The position numbers were made by a program, and so were the translations under genes. The notes beneath the pieces are model-generated. The model searched no databases. It was not told where the DNA came from and saw only the letters and a list, made by a program, of their open reading frames with translations. Shown in pieces: positions 6,653-14,646 of a stretch of 19,129 nucleotides of DNA. Each line of letters begins with the position of its first letter. Position 1 is the first letter of the stretch. The DNA comes from CAYJLB01 sp964370845 (GTDB lineage: Bacteria; Bacillota; Clostridia; Oscillospirales; Ruminococcaceae), in contig CAYJLB010000041.1 of NCBI GenBank assembly GCA_964370845.1, forward strand, positions 1 through 19,129, in the 5' to 3' direction.

Positions 6653-6698
6653 AAAAAGGTATGAAGAAACAATTATTAGAGTTTCTTCATACCTTTTT
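6653..6698. terminator. bidirectional intrinsic terminator
   Basis: An 18-bp perfect stem (6653-6670 with 6681-6698) has a 10-nt loop. Five A open and five T close it, so each strand has a U-tract. It ends the plus-strand TPM operon and the minus-strand transketolase operon. A direct repeat GTTGCAAAA (6632-6640 and 6641-6649) lies just before it. Confidence 0.92.
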
Positions 6699-6710
6699 AA
6701 TTTTATACTT

Positions 6711-7646
6711 TTACTTTTTATCAATTAATATTTTTGCTTCTTTTACAATATTTTCAGCTGTAATTCCATTTTTAGCAAGGAGCTTTTCATAAGGCGCTGA
6801 TTCACCAAAGCAATCTTGAACTCCAATACGTTTAAGAATTCCTTTTCCACTTTCTGCAATAATTTCAGCAACAGCAGAGCCTAAACCATTGATAATATTA
6901 TGGTCCTCCACTGTGATAATCGCCTTAGTGTTTTCAATTGCGTCTAAAACTGCTTTATTATCAAGAGGTTTAATAGTATGCATATCAAGCAAAGTTGCCG
7001 AAATTCCTTCTTTTGAAAGGGTTTCAACTGCATCTTTAGCAATACAAACTGTGTCACCATTTGCAATAATCGTTATGTCTGTTCCTTGAGCTAATTTATT
7101 AGCTTTTCCAATTATAAACTCAGCATTTTCATCATAAACATAAGGTATAGCATCACGAGTAAAACGTAAATAAACTGCACCGTCGTAATCTGCCGCCGCT
7201 GCTACTAATTTTTTTGTTGAATAATAGTCCGCTGGCATTACAACTGTCATATTTGGAATAGTTCGCAAAATTCCCATATCTTCGATACATTGGTGGGAAG
7301 CTCCATCATTTGCTGGTGTTAAACCTCCGTGGGAACAAGCTATTTTTACATTTAATTTAGTGTAGCAAACTTCTTGACGAATTTGTTCGCTTGCTCTCAT
7401 ACTTCCAAATGCTGCATAAGTCACAACAAAGGGGATTTTTCCAGTAGTTGCAAGTCCAGCAGCAACACCTACTGCGTTTTGCTCTTGAATACCTACATTA
7501 ATATGTTGGTTTGGCAACTCTTGTGAAAAAGGGACAGTTTTACACGACTTTGAAACGTCACAGTCCACAACTACTATATTTTTATTTTTTCTTCCTATTT
7601 CTAAAATGCTTTCACCAAAGGCATCTCTAGTTGGCTTTCCTGACAT
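6711..7646 (-). CDS. transketolase, C-terminal subunit
   Basis: Second half of a split transketolase (311 aa), carrying the pyrimidine-binding and C-terminal domains; pairs with the product of the upstream gene. Transfers two-carbon ketol units in the non-oxidative pentose phosphate pathway. The ThDP-activating glutamate is E55 in NVGIQEQN. The start at 7646 is chosen because GGAGG lies 8 nt upstream, inside the last codons of the partner gene; a longer reading from 7664 would place the Shine-Dalgarno inside the coding region. Only 1 nt separates the partner's TAA from this ATG, so the two are translationally coupled, as expected for an obligate heterodimer. Confidence 0.95.
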   Translation of the reverse strand: MSGKPTRDAFGESILEIGRKNKNIVVVDCDVSKSCKTVPFSQELPNQHINVGIQEQNAVGVAAGLATTGKIPFVVTYAAFGSMRASEQIRQEVCYTKLNVKIACSHGGLTPANDGASHQCIEDMGILRTIPNMTVVMPADYYSTKKLVAAAADYDGAVYLRFTRDAIPYVYDENAEFIIGKANKLAQGTDITIIANGDTVCIAKDAVETLSKEGISATLLDMHTIKPLDNKAVLDAIENTKAIITVEDHNIINGLGSAVAEIIAESGKGILKRIGVQDCFGESAPYEKLLAKNGITAENIVKEAKILIDKK

Positions 7647-7647
7647 A

Positions 7648-8475
7648 TTATAAACCTCCTTCAATTTCTTTCATTGCAATGGCAAATTCCTCGTCGTTTG
7701 GAGCAATTCCGTGCCAAATTGCAACATTTTCCATAAAGGAAACGCCTTTACCTTTAACTGTATTGCAAACTATACATTTTGGTTTCCCATTTTTGTTAGC
7801 TTTTAATTCGCCAACTGTTTCAAAAATTTCTTTTACGCTATGTCCGTTTATTCTCTTTGTTTCAAAGCCAAAAGCTGTGAATTTTTCAGCAAGGTCGCAA
7901 GTTGGCATAATATCATCTGTAAATCCGTCATTTTGTAAACCGTTGTTGTCAACGAATAATATCAAGTTGTCAAGTTTAAACTTGCAAGCAGCTTGTGCAG
8001 CTTCCCATACTTGACCTTCATTACACTCACCGTCACCTAAAATTGCATAAGTGAAGTAATCTTTCTTGTCCATTTTTCCACCGATAGCCATTCCCACTGC
8101 ACAGGAAACACCTTGCCCTAAGGAACCGGTTGAAATATCAATACCTGGGCAACGTTTCATATCAGGGTGACCTTGTAGTTTTGAACCTTCTTTTCTAAGG
8201 TTTTGCACTTCGTTTTCAGCTAAAAAGCCTTTTAAAATAAGGGCTGAATATTGTGCTGGGCAAACGTGTCCTTTTGAAAGTACAAACCTATCTCTGTCCT
8301 CCCAAGTAGGATTTTTCGGGTCAACATTTAGGTAATGAAAATACAAAACGCTCATAATATCCGCAGAGGAAAAAGACCCTCCTGGGTGTCCTGATTGTGC
8401 GTTATAAATCATTGTAAGAGCAGTTTTTCTTATTTCTTTTGCCATATTTTCAAGATATAATATTTTATCTTCCAT
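7648..8475 (-). CDS. transketolase, N-terminal subunit
   Basis: 275 aa carrying the ThDP diphosphate-binding domain. The GDG (147-149) to NN (177-178) signature that holds Mg2+-ThDP is intact. Catalytic-site histidines H30 (GHPGG) and H70 (SKGH) are present. AAAGGAAAA lies upstream of the ATG. It is first gene of the minus-strand operon under a perfect-consensus promoter (8554-8582), divergent from a glycoside hydrolase. Split transketolases are common in Firmicutes and can be paralogues dedicated to particular sugars; whether this is the only transketolase of the genome cannot be told here. Confidence 0.95.
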   Translation of the reverse strand: MEDKILYLENMAKEIRKTALTMIYNAQSGHPGGSFSSADIMSVLYFHYLNVDPKNPTWEDRDRFVLSKGHVCPAQYSALILKGFLAENEVQNLRKEGSKLQGHPDMKRCPGIDISTGSLGQGVSCAVGMAIGGKMDKKDYFTYAILGDGECNEGQVWEAAQAACKFKLDNLILFVDNNGLQNDGFTDDIMPTCDLAEKFTAFGFETKRINGHSVKEIFETVGELKANKNGKPKCIVCNTVKGKGVSFMENVAIWHGIAPNDEEFAIAMKEIEGGL

Positions 8476-8553
8476 TATAATTACTTTTCCTTTCTATAAA
8501 AAACTATAAATCAAACTTGATTTTATATTTAATTTGTTAACTTTATATGTTAA

Positions 8554-8582
8554 ATTATATAGTAGATTGTCTATATTGTCAA
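8554..8582 (-). promoter_or_regulatory. perfect-consensus promoter of the transketolase operon
   Basis: On the minus strand TTGACA (8577-8582), 17 nt, TATAAT (8554-8559): both hexamers match consensus exactly. The -35 lies inside the palindrome at 8567-8604, so a bound regulator would block it. Confidence 0.9.
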
Positions 8583-8618
8583 TAAATATATTGAAAATAG
8601 ACAAAAATTGTTGACAAT
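8566..8618. promoter_or_regulatory. palindromic operator candidate between divergent promoters
   Basis: Outer arms TTGTCTAT (8567-8574) and ATAGACAA (8597-8604) enclose inner arms TCAATA (8579-8584) and TATTGA (8589-8594). ATTGTC occurs at 8566 and 8575; reverse copies GACAA occur at 8600 and 8613. A further ATTGT-TG-ACAAT (8607-8618) overlaps the plus-strand -35. The element touches the -35 boxes of both divergent promoters, as a shared repressor site would. No regulator gene is adjacent, and the family is unknown. Confidence 0.55.
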
Positions 8619-8639
8619 ACCATATTTTTGCATTATAAT
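8611..8639 (+). promoter_or_regulatory. perfect-consensus promoter of the glycoside hydrolase gene
   Basis: TTGACA (8611-8616), 17 nt, TATAAT (8634-8639). Both hexamers match consensus exactly at ideal spacing. The start is predicted near 8646, giving a leader of about 73 nt. Such a strong promoter usually needs a repressor, consistent with the adjoining palindrome. Confidence 0.9.
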
Positions 8640-8718
8640 TATTTTCAAAAGTATGTTTGTTACAAAAAGTGAGTCAATGTTTTTATTACTTATTATATTA
8701 GTGTAAAAGAGGTTTGTT

Positions 8719-10698
8719 ATGAAAGAAATTATCGAATTCAAAAGCTCTCCAAGCATAATTGGAGATATTACTTTCTGGAAAAAAGAAAATGGCTTTCGTC
8801 TTGTGGTTGGAAAAGAGGGTGGACGTATTCGTTTTGACGGAGAAGTAGGGAAATTAGGCGGTGCTGACTGGTCGGAAGATAAAATTTTAGTTATTCCAAT
8901 AAAATATGATGCAATTCATTCATATTATTTCGGTTATCATTTATATAATGTAAAAAATGAGTTTGTGAGGGCGGATTTTTCCACTTTGCCTTATGTTGAT
9001 GTAAAGGTTGCATTTCCTTTGACTTGCTTAAATTTAGAAACAGTTTTTATGCCAAGAACTCCAGGTCGACTTAAAAATATGATGCATGGAACACCTATGA
9101 AAGCAAGCGATGTAACTGCATTTGAAATATTTATTCCTCCGTCATCTTATGAGTGCGAAATTTACTGTGATTATCCTTATTTGACAGATGAAATGCCAAA
9201 AGATAGCTTTGATGATGAACCTCAATTAGACGAATTCGGGCAATGGGTGAGAAAAGATTTTGCTGGAAAAACTAAGTCTAGAGAAGAATTAAATGCTTAC
9301 TTAAATAATGAAGTGAAAAAAGAATTTCCTGAATTTTCTGAAAAAAGAAGTAAGTTCGGTGGAGATTTGTCCCTAAAACGTGAAGGGACAGGATTTTTTA
9401 GAATTCACAAAGAAAATGATACCTATTGGTTCTGTGACCCTGAAGGATATTTGATGTTTTCAAGTGGTGCGGATTTAATTGTTCCACAAGAATATTCCCC
9501 TACAAAAGATTTGGAATGTTTGTTTGGAGAGTTGCCTCCTAAAGATGGCGTTTTTGAAGCTGTTTGGACGGAGAGAGATAATAGTGTTTCTCATTTAACT
9601 TCAAATTTAATTCATGCTTTTGGGGAAAATTGGTATAAAAATTGGGCGGAAATTTCAAAAAACCGTGTTAAGTCTTGGGGCTTTAACACAATTGCAAACT
9701 GGGCTGACAACGATTTTAATAAAAATGCGAAAATTTCTTATGTTATGCAAGGAGATTTTCCTAAGACTAAGAAAACTTTGTTCCGTTCAATGCCTGACGT
9801 TTTTTCTACTGAGTATAAAGAAAATGCTGACAAATGTGCTTCTTATTTGGAAGAACGAAAAGATGACCCTTATATGATTGGTTATTTTATGCGAAATGAG
9901 CCTGACTGGGCATTTGGTGAGTATAATATTGCTTCCATTATGCTTGAAAAAGAAGAAGATTTTGCTACAAAAAGCGTATTGGTTGCAGATTTATACTTAA
10001 AGTATAAAAATGTTAAAGAGTTAAATCAAGCTTGGGGAACAAATTTTTCTCAAATTGAAGATTTAAAGAAGCCAATTAAAAATCTACAAGGTGTGTCTAA
10101 TACTGCGGAAAATGACCTTTGGGATTTTACAAGAAGAATTATTAGAGAATATGTTCGTGTGCCTGCACAAGCCTATAAAATGGTTGATAAAAATCACTTG
10201 AACTTAGGTTTAAGGTGGGGCTGGTTGTCTACAGATAACCTTGTTATTGGCTGTGAATATTGCGACGTTTTCTCAATAAATTGTTATAAAGAATGGCCTG
10301 ACAAAGACCATTTTACTGAAATTCACAAAATGACAAACAAGCCACTTTTAATAGGCGAATTTCAAGTTGGTTCACTAGACGTTGGACATATGGCAAACGG
10401 AATGTACGGAGTGACTAAGCAAAGTGAGCGTGGAGTTTTCTATCAAAAATATATGGAAATGACAGCTTCTTTACCGTTTATGCTTGGCGCACACTATTTC
10501 CAATGGAACGATCAACCTGTTTTAGGTCGATTTGACGGTGAGAATTTGAATTTAGGTTTAGTTGATGTTTGTAATCGACCTTATGATGATTTTATCGAAG
10601 GGATAAAGATTGCAAATGCACGATTAAATAAGGTTCACAGCGGGGAAATTCCTCCAACGGAAAGAAAGAGTGAATTAGTTCCTAAAGAAGGTTTTTAG
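8719..10698 (+). CDS. clan GH-A glycoside hydrolase, GH50-like (beta-agarase family)
   Basis: 659 aa: a beta-rich N-terminal domain (about 1-185), a linker with FGQWVRKDFAGKT, then a TIM-barrel. Landmarks are DPEGYLMFSSG, WGFNTIANWAD, the acid/base Glu394 in MRNEPDW and the nucleophile Glu547 in LIGEFQVG. The C-terminal motif FQWNDQPVLGRFDGEN is reminiscent of GH50 enzymes. Retaining hydrolysis of a beta-linked galactoside is the family expectation; the substrate here is not known. There is no signal peptide, unlike secreted agarases, so it should act on imported oligosaccharides in the cytoplasm. AAGAGG precedes the ATG. It may be cotranscribed with the alpha/beta hydrolase 51 nt downstream and is divergent from transketolase. 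Family assignment is from recalled motifs and not from an alignment. Confidence 0.7.
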   Translation: MKEIIEFKSSPSIIGDITFWKKENGFRLVVGKEGGRIRFDGEVGKLGGADWSEDKILVIPIKYDAIHSYYFGYHLYNVKNEFVRADFSTLPYVDVKVAFPLTCLNLETVFMPRTPGRLKNMMHGTPMKASDVTAFEIFIPPSSYECEIYCDYPYLTDEMPKDSFDDEPQLDEFGQWVRKDFAGKTKSREELNAYLNNEVKKEFPEFSEKRSKFGGDLSLKREGTGFFRIHKENDTYWFCDPEGYLMFSSGADLIVPQEYSPTKDLECLFGELPPKDGVFEAVWTERDNSVSHLTSNLIHAFGENWYKNWAEISKNRVKSWGFNTIANWADNDFNKNAKISYVMQGDFPKTKKTLFRSMPDVFSTEYKENADKCASYLEERKDDPYMIGYFMRNEPDWAFGEYNIASIMLEKEEDFATKSVLVADLYLKYKNVKELNQAWGTNFSQIEDLKKPIKNLQGVSNTAENDLWDFTRRIIREYVRVPAQAYKMVDKNHLNLGLRWGWLSTDNLVIGCEYCDVFSINCYKEWPDKDHFTEIHKMTNKPLLIGEFQVGSLDVGHMANGMYGVTKQSERGVFYQKYMEMTASLPFMLGAHYFQWNDQPVLGRFDGENLNLGLVDVCNRPYDDFIEGIKIANARLNKVHSGEIPPTERKSELVPKEGF

Positions 10699-10749
10699 TT
10701 TTATTTTAAGTTTAGAATTGTTTAATGTATTATTATGTGGGGGAATTTT

Positions 10750-11703
10750 ATGTTAAATTATAAGAAAATTATTAGAAAATTCAAAAGCAGTGATAAGAAA
10801 AATTCGGTACAATACTATGTTTATGAGCCAACTAATACCGCTCCAAGGGCTATTGTTCAGCTTTCTCACGGAATGACTGAATATGTGGAGAGGTATGAAG
10901 AATTTGCAGATTTTTTATGTGAAAAGGGAATTGTTTTTTGTGGAAACGACCATTTAGGTCATGGTGAAACTGTTTCAACTCCCGAAGATTATGGCTTTTT
11001 CGCAGAAGAAAACAGTCTAGGATACTTATGCAAAGATGTTCATAAACTAACAATTTTAATGAAGAAAAAATATGGTGATTTGCCCTATTTTCTTTTCGGG
11101 CATAGTATGGGTTCATTTATAGCTAGAGCTTACGTTTTGAAATATCGAGATTACATTGACGGATTGATTTTGTCGGGCAGCAGTGAAGCTCCTATCACAA
11201 TGGATTTTGGTATAAAATTTACTGATAATATTATTGCAAAAAAGGGTACTCGTTATCGTAGTGAAACTATACGAAATTTAATTTTTGGAAATTATTTAAA
11301 GAAAATAAAACCTGCTGCTACTGGCTTTGAATGGCTTACCCGTGATCAAGAAATTGTTGAGAAATATGCACAAGATGAAAAGTGTACCTTTGTTTTTACT
11401 GCTAGTGGTTTTAAAGATTTATTTTTAATGCTTAAATATGTGTCTTCAAATAAATGGTATGAAAAATTCCCTAAAGATTTGCCTGTTTTCATAGCTTCTG
11501 GGGATAGGGACCCTGTTGGAAATTATGGTATTGCAGTAAAAAGTATTGAGAAGAAGCTAAAGAAAAAAGATGTTTCTGATGTTACTTTAAAAATATTCCC
11601 TCACGCACGTCATGAAATATTGAACGAAATAAATCGAGAGGATATTTTTGATGAAATATTACTTTGGGTTGATGATAATATTGGGAAAAGTCAGCAAATG
11701 TAA
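10750..11703 (+). CDS. alpha/beta hydrolase (Hydrolase_4; lysophospholipase / monoacylglycerol lipase-like)
   Basis: 317 aa serine hydrolase with a complete catalytic triad: Ser119 in GHSMGS, Asp254 in GDRDPVG and His288 in ARHEIL. The N-terminal LSHGMTEY loop supplies the oxyanion hole, and the NDHLGHG motif is typical of the lysophospholipase/monoacylglycerol lipase branch. The start at 10750 is chosen because GGGGG lies about 6 nt upstream; an in-frame ATG at 10735 overlaps that site. There is no signal peptide, so it is cytoplasmic. It follows the glycoside hydrolase on the same strand without an intervening terminator. It may remove acyl groups from sugars or act on lipids; the sequence does not decide. 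Confidence 0.85.
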   Translation: MLNYKKIIRKFKSSDKKNSVQYYVYEPTNTAPRAIVQLSHGMTEYVERYEEFADFLCEKGIVFCGNDHLGHGETVSTPEDYGFFAEENSLGYLCKDVHKLTILMKKKYGDLPYFLFGHSMGSFIARAYVLKYRDYIDGLILSGSSEAPITMDFGIKFTDNIIAKKGTRYRSETIRNLIFGNYLKKIKPAATGFEWLTRDQEIVEKYAQDEKCTFVFTASGFKDLFLMLKYVSSNKWYEKFPKDLPVFIASGDRDPVGNYGIAVKSIEKKLKKKDVSDVTLKIFPHARHEILNEINREDIFDEILLWVDDNIGKSQQM

Positions 11704-11709
11704 ATTCTC

Positions 11710-11754
11710 AAGAGTTGCTTTAGGACAATTTTGTTCTTTCGCAACTCTTTTTTC
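11710..11754 (+). terminator. intrinsic terminator after the alpha/beta hydrolase gene
   Basis: AAGAGTTGC (11710-11718) pairs with GCAACTCTT (11741-11749). Inside, GGACAA and TTGTTC can add a second short stem. A run of T (11748-11753) follows. It ends the glycoside hydrolase/lipase unit. Confidence 0.85.
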
Positions 11755-11783
11755 TTTACAAAAATATTAAAATATGGTACAAT
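11755..11783 (+). promoter_or_regulatory. promoter of the Orn/Lys/Arg decarboxylase-darA-holB region
   Basis: TTTACA (11755-11760), 17 nt, TACAAT (11778-11783); each hexamer is five of six to consensus at the best spacing. It begins right at the end of the preceding terminator's T-tract. The start is predicted near 11790, about 40 nt before the gene. Confidence 0.7.
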
Positions 11784-11828
11784 AAACTGATTTTTTATAT
11801 TTGAAATTTGCGAAATGAGGTGACTTTT

Positions 11829-13184
11829 TTGAATACTCCCATATATAATTTTTTGTTAGAATATTCTATTTCAAGCCCTTTGAGAATGCATATGCCTGGG
11901 CATAAGGGAATAGGAACACTTGGTTGTGAAAAATTGGATTTGACAGAGATTTGTGGTGCGGATAATTTATTTTCACCCGCTGAAATTATTAAAGAGAGCG
12001 AAGATAATGCAACACAGCTCTTTGACACTGCAAAAACAGTTTTTTCTACAGGAGGCTCTACCCTTTCAATTCAAACCATGCTTCATTTAGTATCAAAAAG
12101 AAAAAGTGGAGAAAGGCCTATTATTATTGCTGTGCGAAATGTTCATACTGCTTTTATAAATGCTTGTATTTTGCTGGATATTGAAGTTAAATGGATTTTC
12201 CCAACTTATAGTGAAAATTCTATTATGTCGGGAGAAATTACAACTTTAGATATAGAAAGAGCGATTTTTTCTTGTGAGGAAAAACCTTGTGCAATGTACA
12301 TAACGTCCCCAGATTATTTAGGGAAAATTCGCGATATAAGCGGAATTTCTGCCTTGTGTCATAAAAAAGGATTTCCTTTAATTGTAGACAATGCTCACGG
12401 TGGATATTTGCACTTTTTGGAGAAAAGTTTGCACCCTATACAACTAGGAGCGGATATTTGTTGCGATTCAGCTCACAAAACTCTGCCTGTTTTAACGGGC
12501 GGTGGGTATTTGCATATTTCAAAGGATAGTAAATTTGCAGAAGTTTGGGCAGAAAATGTGAAAGGTTCAATGTCAGTTTTTGGTTCAACAAGTCCATCTT
12601 ACTTAATTATGTCCTCCCTTGATTTGTGCAATAATTATCTTTTTACTGAAATAAAAGGCAAGCTTTCAAAGTTAATTCCTTTGGTTGAAGATATAAAAAA
12701 AGAGTTGTCAAATTATTTTGAAGTGTGTCACAGCGACCCACTTAGAATTGTGCTTAACACTTTAAATTCGGGACTTTATGGATATGAAGTTGCAGATATT
12801 TTGAGAAGGGGAAAGATTGAATGTGAGCATTCGGACGAAAGTTTTATAATTTTTCTTCTTTCAAGTGAAACAACTGAAAATGATTTAATTAAGCTAAAAA
12901 ACAGTTTAGTTTCTATTAGACAGCCTAAAATACGTTTGCAAAATAGCAATGATTTATACATTGATTATCAGTTAAGTTGCAAAAGTGTAATGAGTATTCG
13001 TGAGGCTGCTTTATCGGAAAATGAAATTATTCCACTTGAAAATGCTGAAGGAAGAATTTCTGCAAAATCTGAGTTCACTTGCCCACCCGGTGTGCCTGTA
13101 ATTGTCCCCGGGGAAATAATAAATAATAAAATAATAAAAATTTTAAAAAACTATGGCATTTCTGCTGTAAATGTGGTAAAATGA
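11829..13184 (+). CDS. Orn/Lys/Arg decarboxylase-family PLP enzyme (YaaO-like)
   Basis: Fold-type I PLP enzyme of the short Orn/Lys/Arg decarboxylase group, cytoplasmic, expected to decarboxylate a basic amino acid to a polyamine precursor; substrate unknown. Landmarks are the N-terminal MHMPGHKG, STGGST for the PLP phosphate, D187 and H190 in VDNAHGG, and Schiff-base K217 in SAHKTLPVLTGG. The C-terminal signature CPPGVPVIVPGE is present. TTG at 11829 is chosen as the start (451 aa), because GAGGTGA (11817-11823) lies 5 nt before it; an in-frame TTG at 11808 lacks a Shine-Dalgarno. The neighbours darA, holB and ricT match the B. subtilis yaaO region, where tmk and yaaR intervene; both are missing here. 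Confidence 0.88.
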   Translation: MNTPIYNFLLEYSISSPLRMHMPGHKGIGTLGCEKLDLTEICGADNLFSPAEIIKESEDNATQLFDTAKTVFSTGGSTLSIQTMLHLVSKRKSGERPIIIAVRNVHTAFINACILLDIEVKWIFPTYSENSIMSGEITTLDIERAIFSCEEKPCAMYITSPDYLGKIRDISGISALCHKKGFPLIVDNAHGGYLHFLEKSLHPIQLGADICCDSAHKTLPVLTGGGYLHISKDSKFAEVWAENVKGSMSVFGSTSPSYLIMSSLDLCNNYLFTEIKGKLSKLIPLVEDIKKELSNYFEVCHSDPLRIVLNTLNSGLYGYEVADILRRGKIECEHSDESFIIFLLSSETTENDLIKLKNSLVSIRQPKIRLQNSNDLYIDYQLSCKSVMSIREAALSENEIIPLENAEGRISAKSEFTCPPGVPVIVPGEIINNKIIKILKNYGISAVNVVK

Positions 13185-13272
13185 ATGTGTATAGTTTTTT
13201 ATTGATACTTTATAAAATATATAATGGCAAATTTTTGTACTTAATTATAATAGTGGAAAGGCGGGTATTTTT

Positions 13273-13596
13273 ATGAAATTAGTTTATGCGATTGTTAATA
13301 ATGATGACAGTAATAATGTTGCGAGGGCTTTGACTAAAGAGGGTTTTCAAGCTACTAAACTTGCTTCTACAGGTGGTTTTTTACAAGCTGGGAACACTAC
13401 TTTTTTAATGTGTGCCGATGATGATAAAGTTGATTCTATTATAGAAATTATAGGTAAACAAAGTAAAAAAAGAAAACAATTTGTACCTTCTACAGCTTCT
13501 TATGGAATTGGAACTTATACATCTTTCCCTATTGAAGTTTCTGTTGGTGGTGCAACTATTTTCGTTACTAATATCGAAAGATTTGAAAAAGTATAA
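13273..13596 (+). CDS. darA: c-di-AMP receptor DarA (PstA/YaaQ)
   Basis: PII-like trimeric signalling protein that binds cyclic di-AMP; the downstream target in Firmicutes is not settled. At 107 aa it matches the family length. Conserved segments are the N-terminal MKLVYAIV, LASTGGFLQAGNTTF (the nucleotide-binding turn) and VEVSVGGATIFV at the C-terminus. GGAAAGGCGG lies upstream of the ATG. Its stop overlaps the ATG of holB by one nucleotide (TAATG), so they are translationally coupled. A TATAAT at 13246 could belong to an internal promoter, but no good -35 accompanies it. Confidence 0.95.
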   Translation: MKLVYAIVNNDDSNNVARALTKEGFQATKLASTGGFLQAGNTTFLMCADDDKVDSIIEIIGKQSKKRKQFVPSTASYGIGTYTSFPIEVSVGGATIFVTNIERFEKV

Positions 13597-14588
13597 TGTT
13601 TAATATTTATGGTAATGAACAAGTTTTATCTGTTCTTTCAAATATGAAAAAGTTGGAGAGATTTCCTCATGCTTTTTGCCTCTTTGGAGATAAAGGGCTT
13701 GGAAAAAAAACTATGGCAACTTATATTTCTGCACTTATTTTGTGTGAGGAAAAGGGCAAGTCACCTTGTTTAAAATGCAAATCTTGTCGAATGATGTTGT
13801 CGGGAGTTCACCCTGACGTAAGAACGGTTTCTCATAATTCAGAGGAAAAAGGATTTTCTGTAGGGAATTTGCGTGAAATTGTTGCGGACAGCTATATTTT
13901 TCCAAATGATGGAGAAAAGAAAATTTATATTTTGCAAGATTGTGAAAATATGCAAAAACAAGCACAAAATGCACTGCTTAAAATAATAGAAGAACCGCCA
14001 AAACATTGCGTTTTTATTTTTACTGCAAAGGAAAAGGAAACTTTTTTGCCAACAATTATTTCTCGAGTTGTTTCCTTCAAAATGGGGGAAATTTCTTATG
14101 AGGAGTGCAAAAATGCTTTGCTTCAAAAAGAATTTACTGATGAGGGCAAAGTTTTAGATGCAATGAACGCTTTTGGTGCAAATATTGGAATGTGCGTTGA
14201 ATATTTGACTAATGAGGAATTTGAGTTTTGCGTAAATGCTTGTAAAAATATTGTGGATAGCATAACTTTGACTTGTAAAAGTACTAATGAGTATGGAGTT
14301 TTGCAGAGTTTTTTTTGCCTTGACAGAAAAAAAGAGAGCGCTAAAATCACATTGGCTTTTTTGCTCACTGTGCTTAGAGATGCGCGGGTTGCAAAGGCAG
14401 GTAGTGAAGTTCTTAAAAGTTGTTATAAAGAGGGCGGAAAGGCTTTGTCAAAAGTGATTTCTGCGAGGAAAATAGATAAAATTTATAGGGTTATAACCAA
14501 TTCCCTTTCAAAAATTGAAGGGAATGGAAATTTATCACTTGCACTAACTTGTACGGCAAGTGAAATTCAAGATATAATTGAAAATTAA
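13596..14588 (+). CDS. holB: DNA polymerase III subunit delta' (HolB)
   Basis: Clamp-loader subunit that helps load the sliding clamp at replication forks. 330 aa. Walker A-like GDKGLGKKT is at 31-39, and zinc-binding cysteines are C50, C58, C61 and C64. The helix NALLKIIEEPP is at 125-135. The Walker B position reads QDCE where ATPase subunits have DExx, as is usual for a non-hydrolysing delta'. The Ser-Arg-Cys motif of ATPase partners reads Ser-Arg-Val (156-158). The start overlaps the darA stop. The C-terminal third is divergent, as is common. Confidence 0.93.
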   Translation: MFNIYGNEQVLSVLSNMKKLERFPHAFCLFGDKGLGKKTMATYISALILCEEKGKSPCLKCKSCRMMLSGVHPDVRTVSHNSEEKGFSVGNLREIVADSYIFPNDGEKKIYILQDCENMQKQAQNALLKIIEEPPKHCVFIFTAKEKETFLPTIISRVVSFKMGEISYEECKNALLQKEFTDEGKVLDAMNAFGANIGMCVEYLTNEEFEFCVNACKNIVDSITLTCKSTNEYGVLQSFFCLDRKKESAKITLAFLLTVLRDARVAKAGSEVLKSCYKEGGKALSKVISARKIDKIYRVITNSLSKIEGNGNLSLALTCTASEIQDIIEN

Positions 14589-14646
14589 TATATATAATTG
14601 TTGGATTTTTTATTATGGAAAAGTTTAGGAAGGACTGATTAAAATT

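Noticed and set aside
13185..13272. Internal promoter before darA
   Set aside because: Several TATAAT-like boxes exist, but none has a recognisable -35 at 16-18 nt; AT-rich background.
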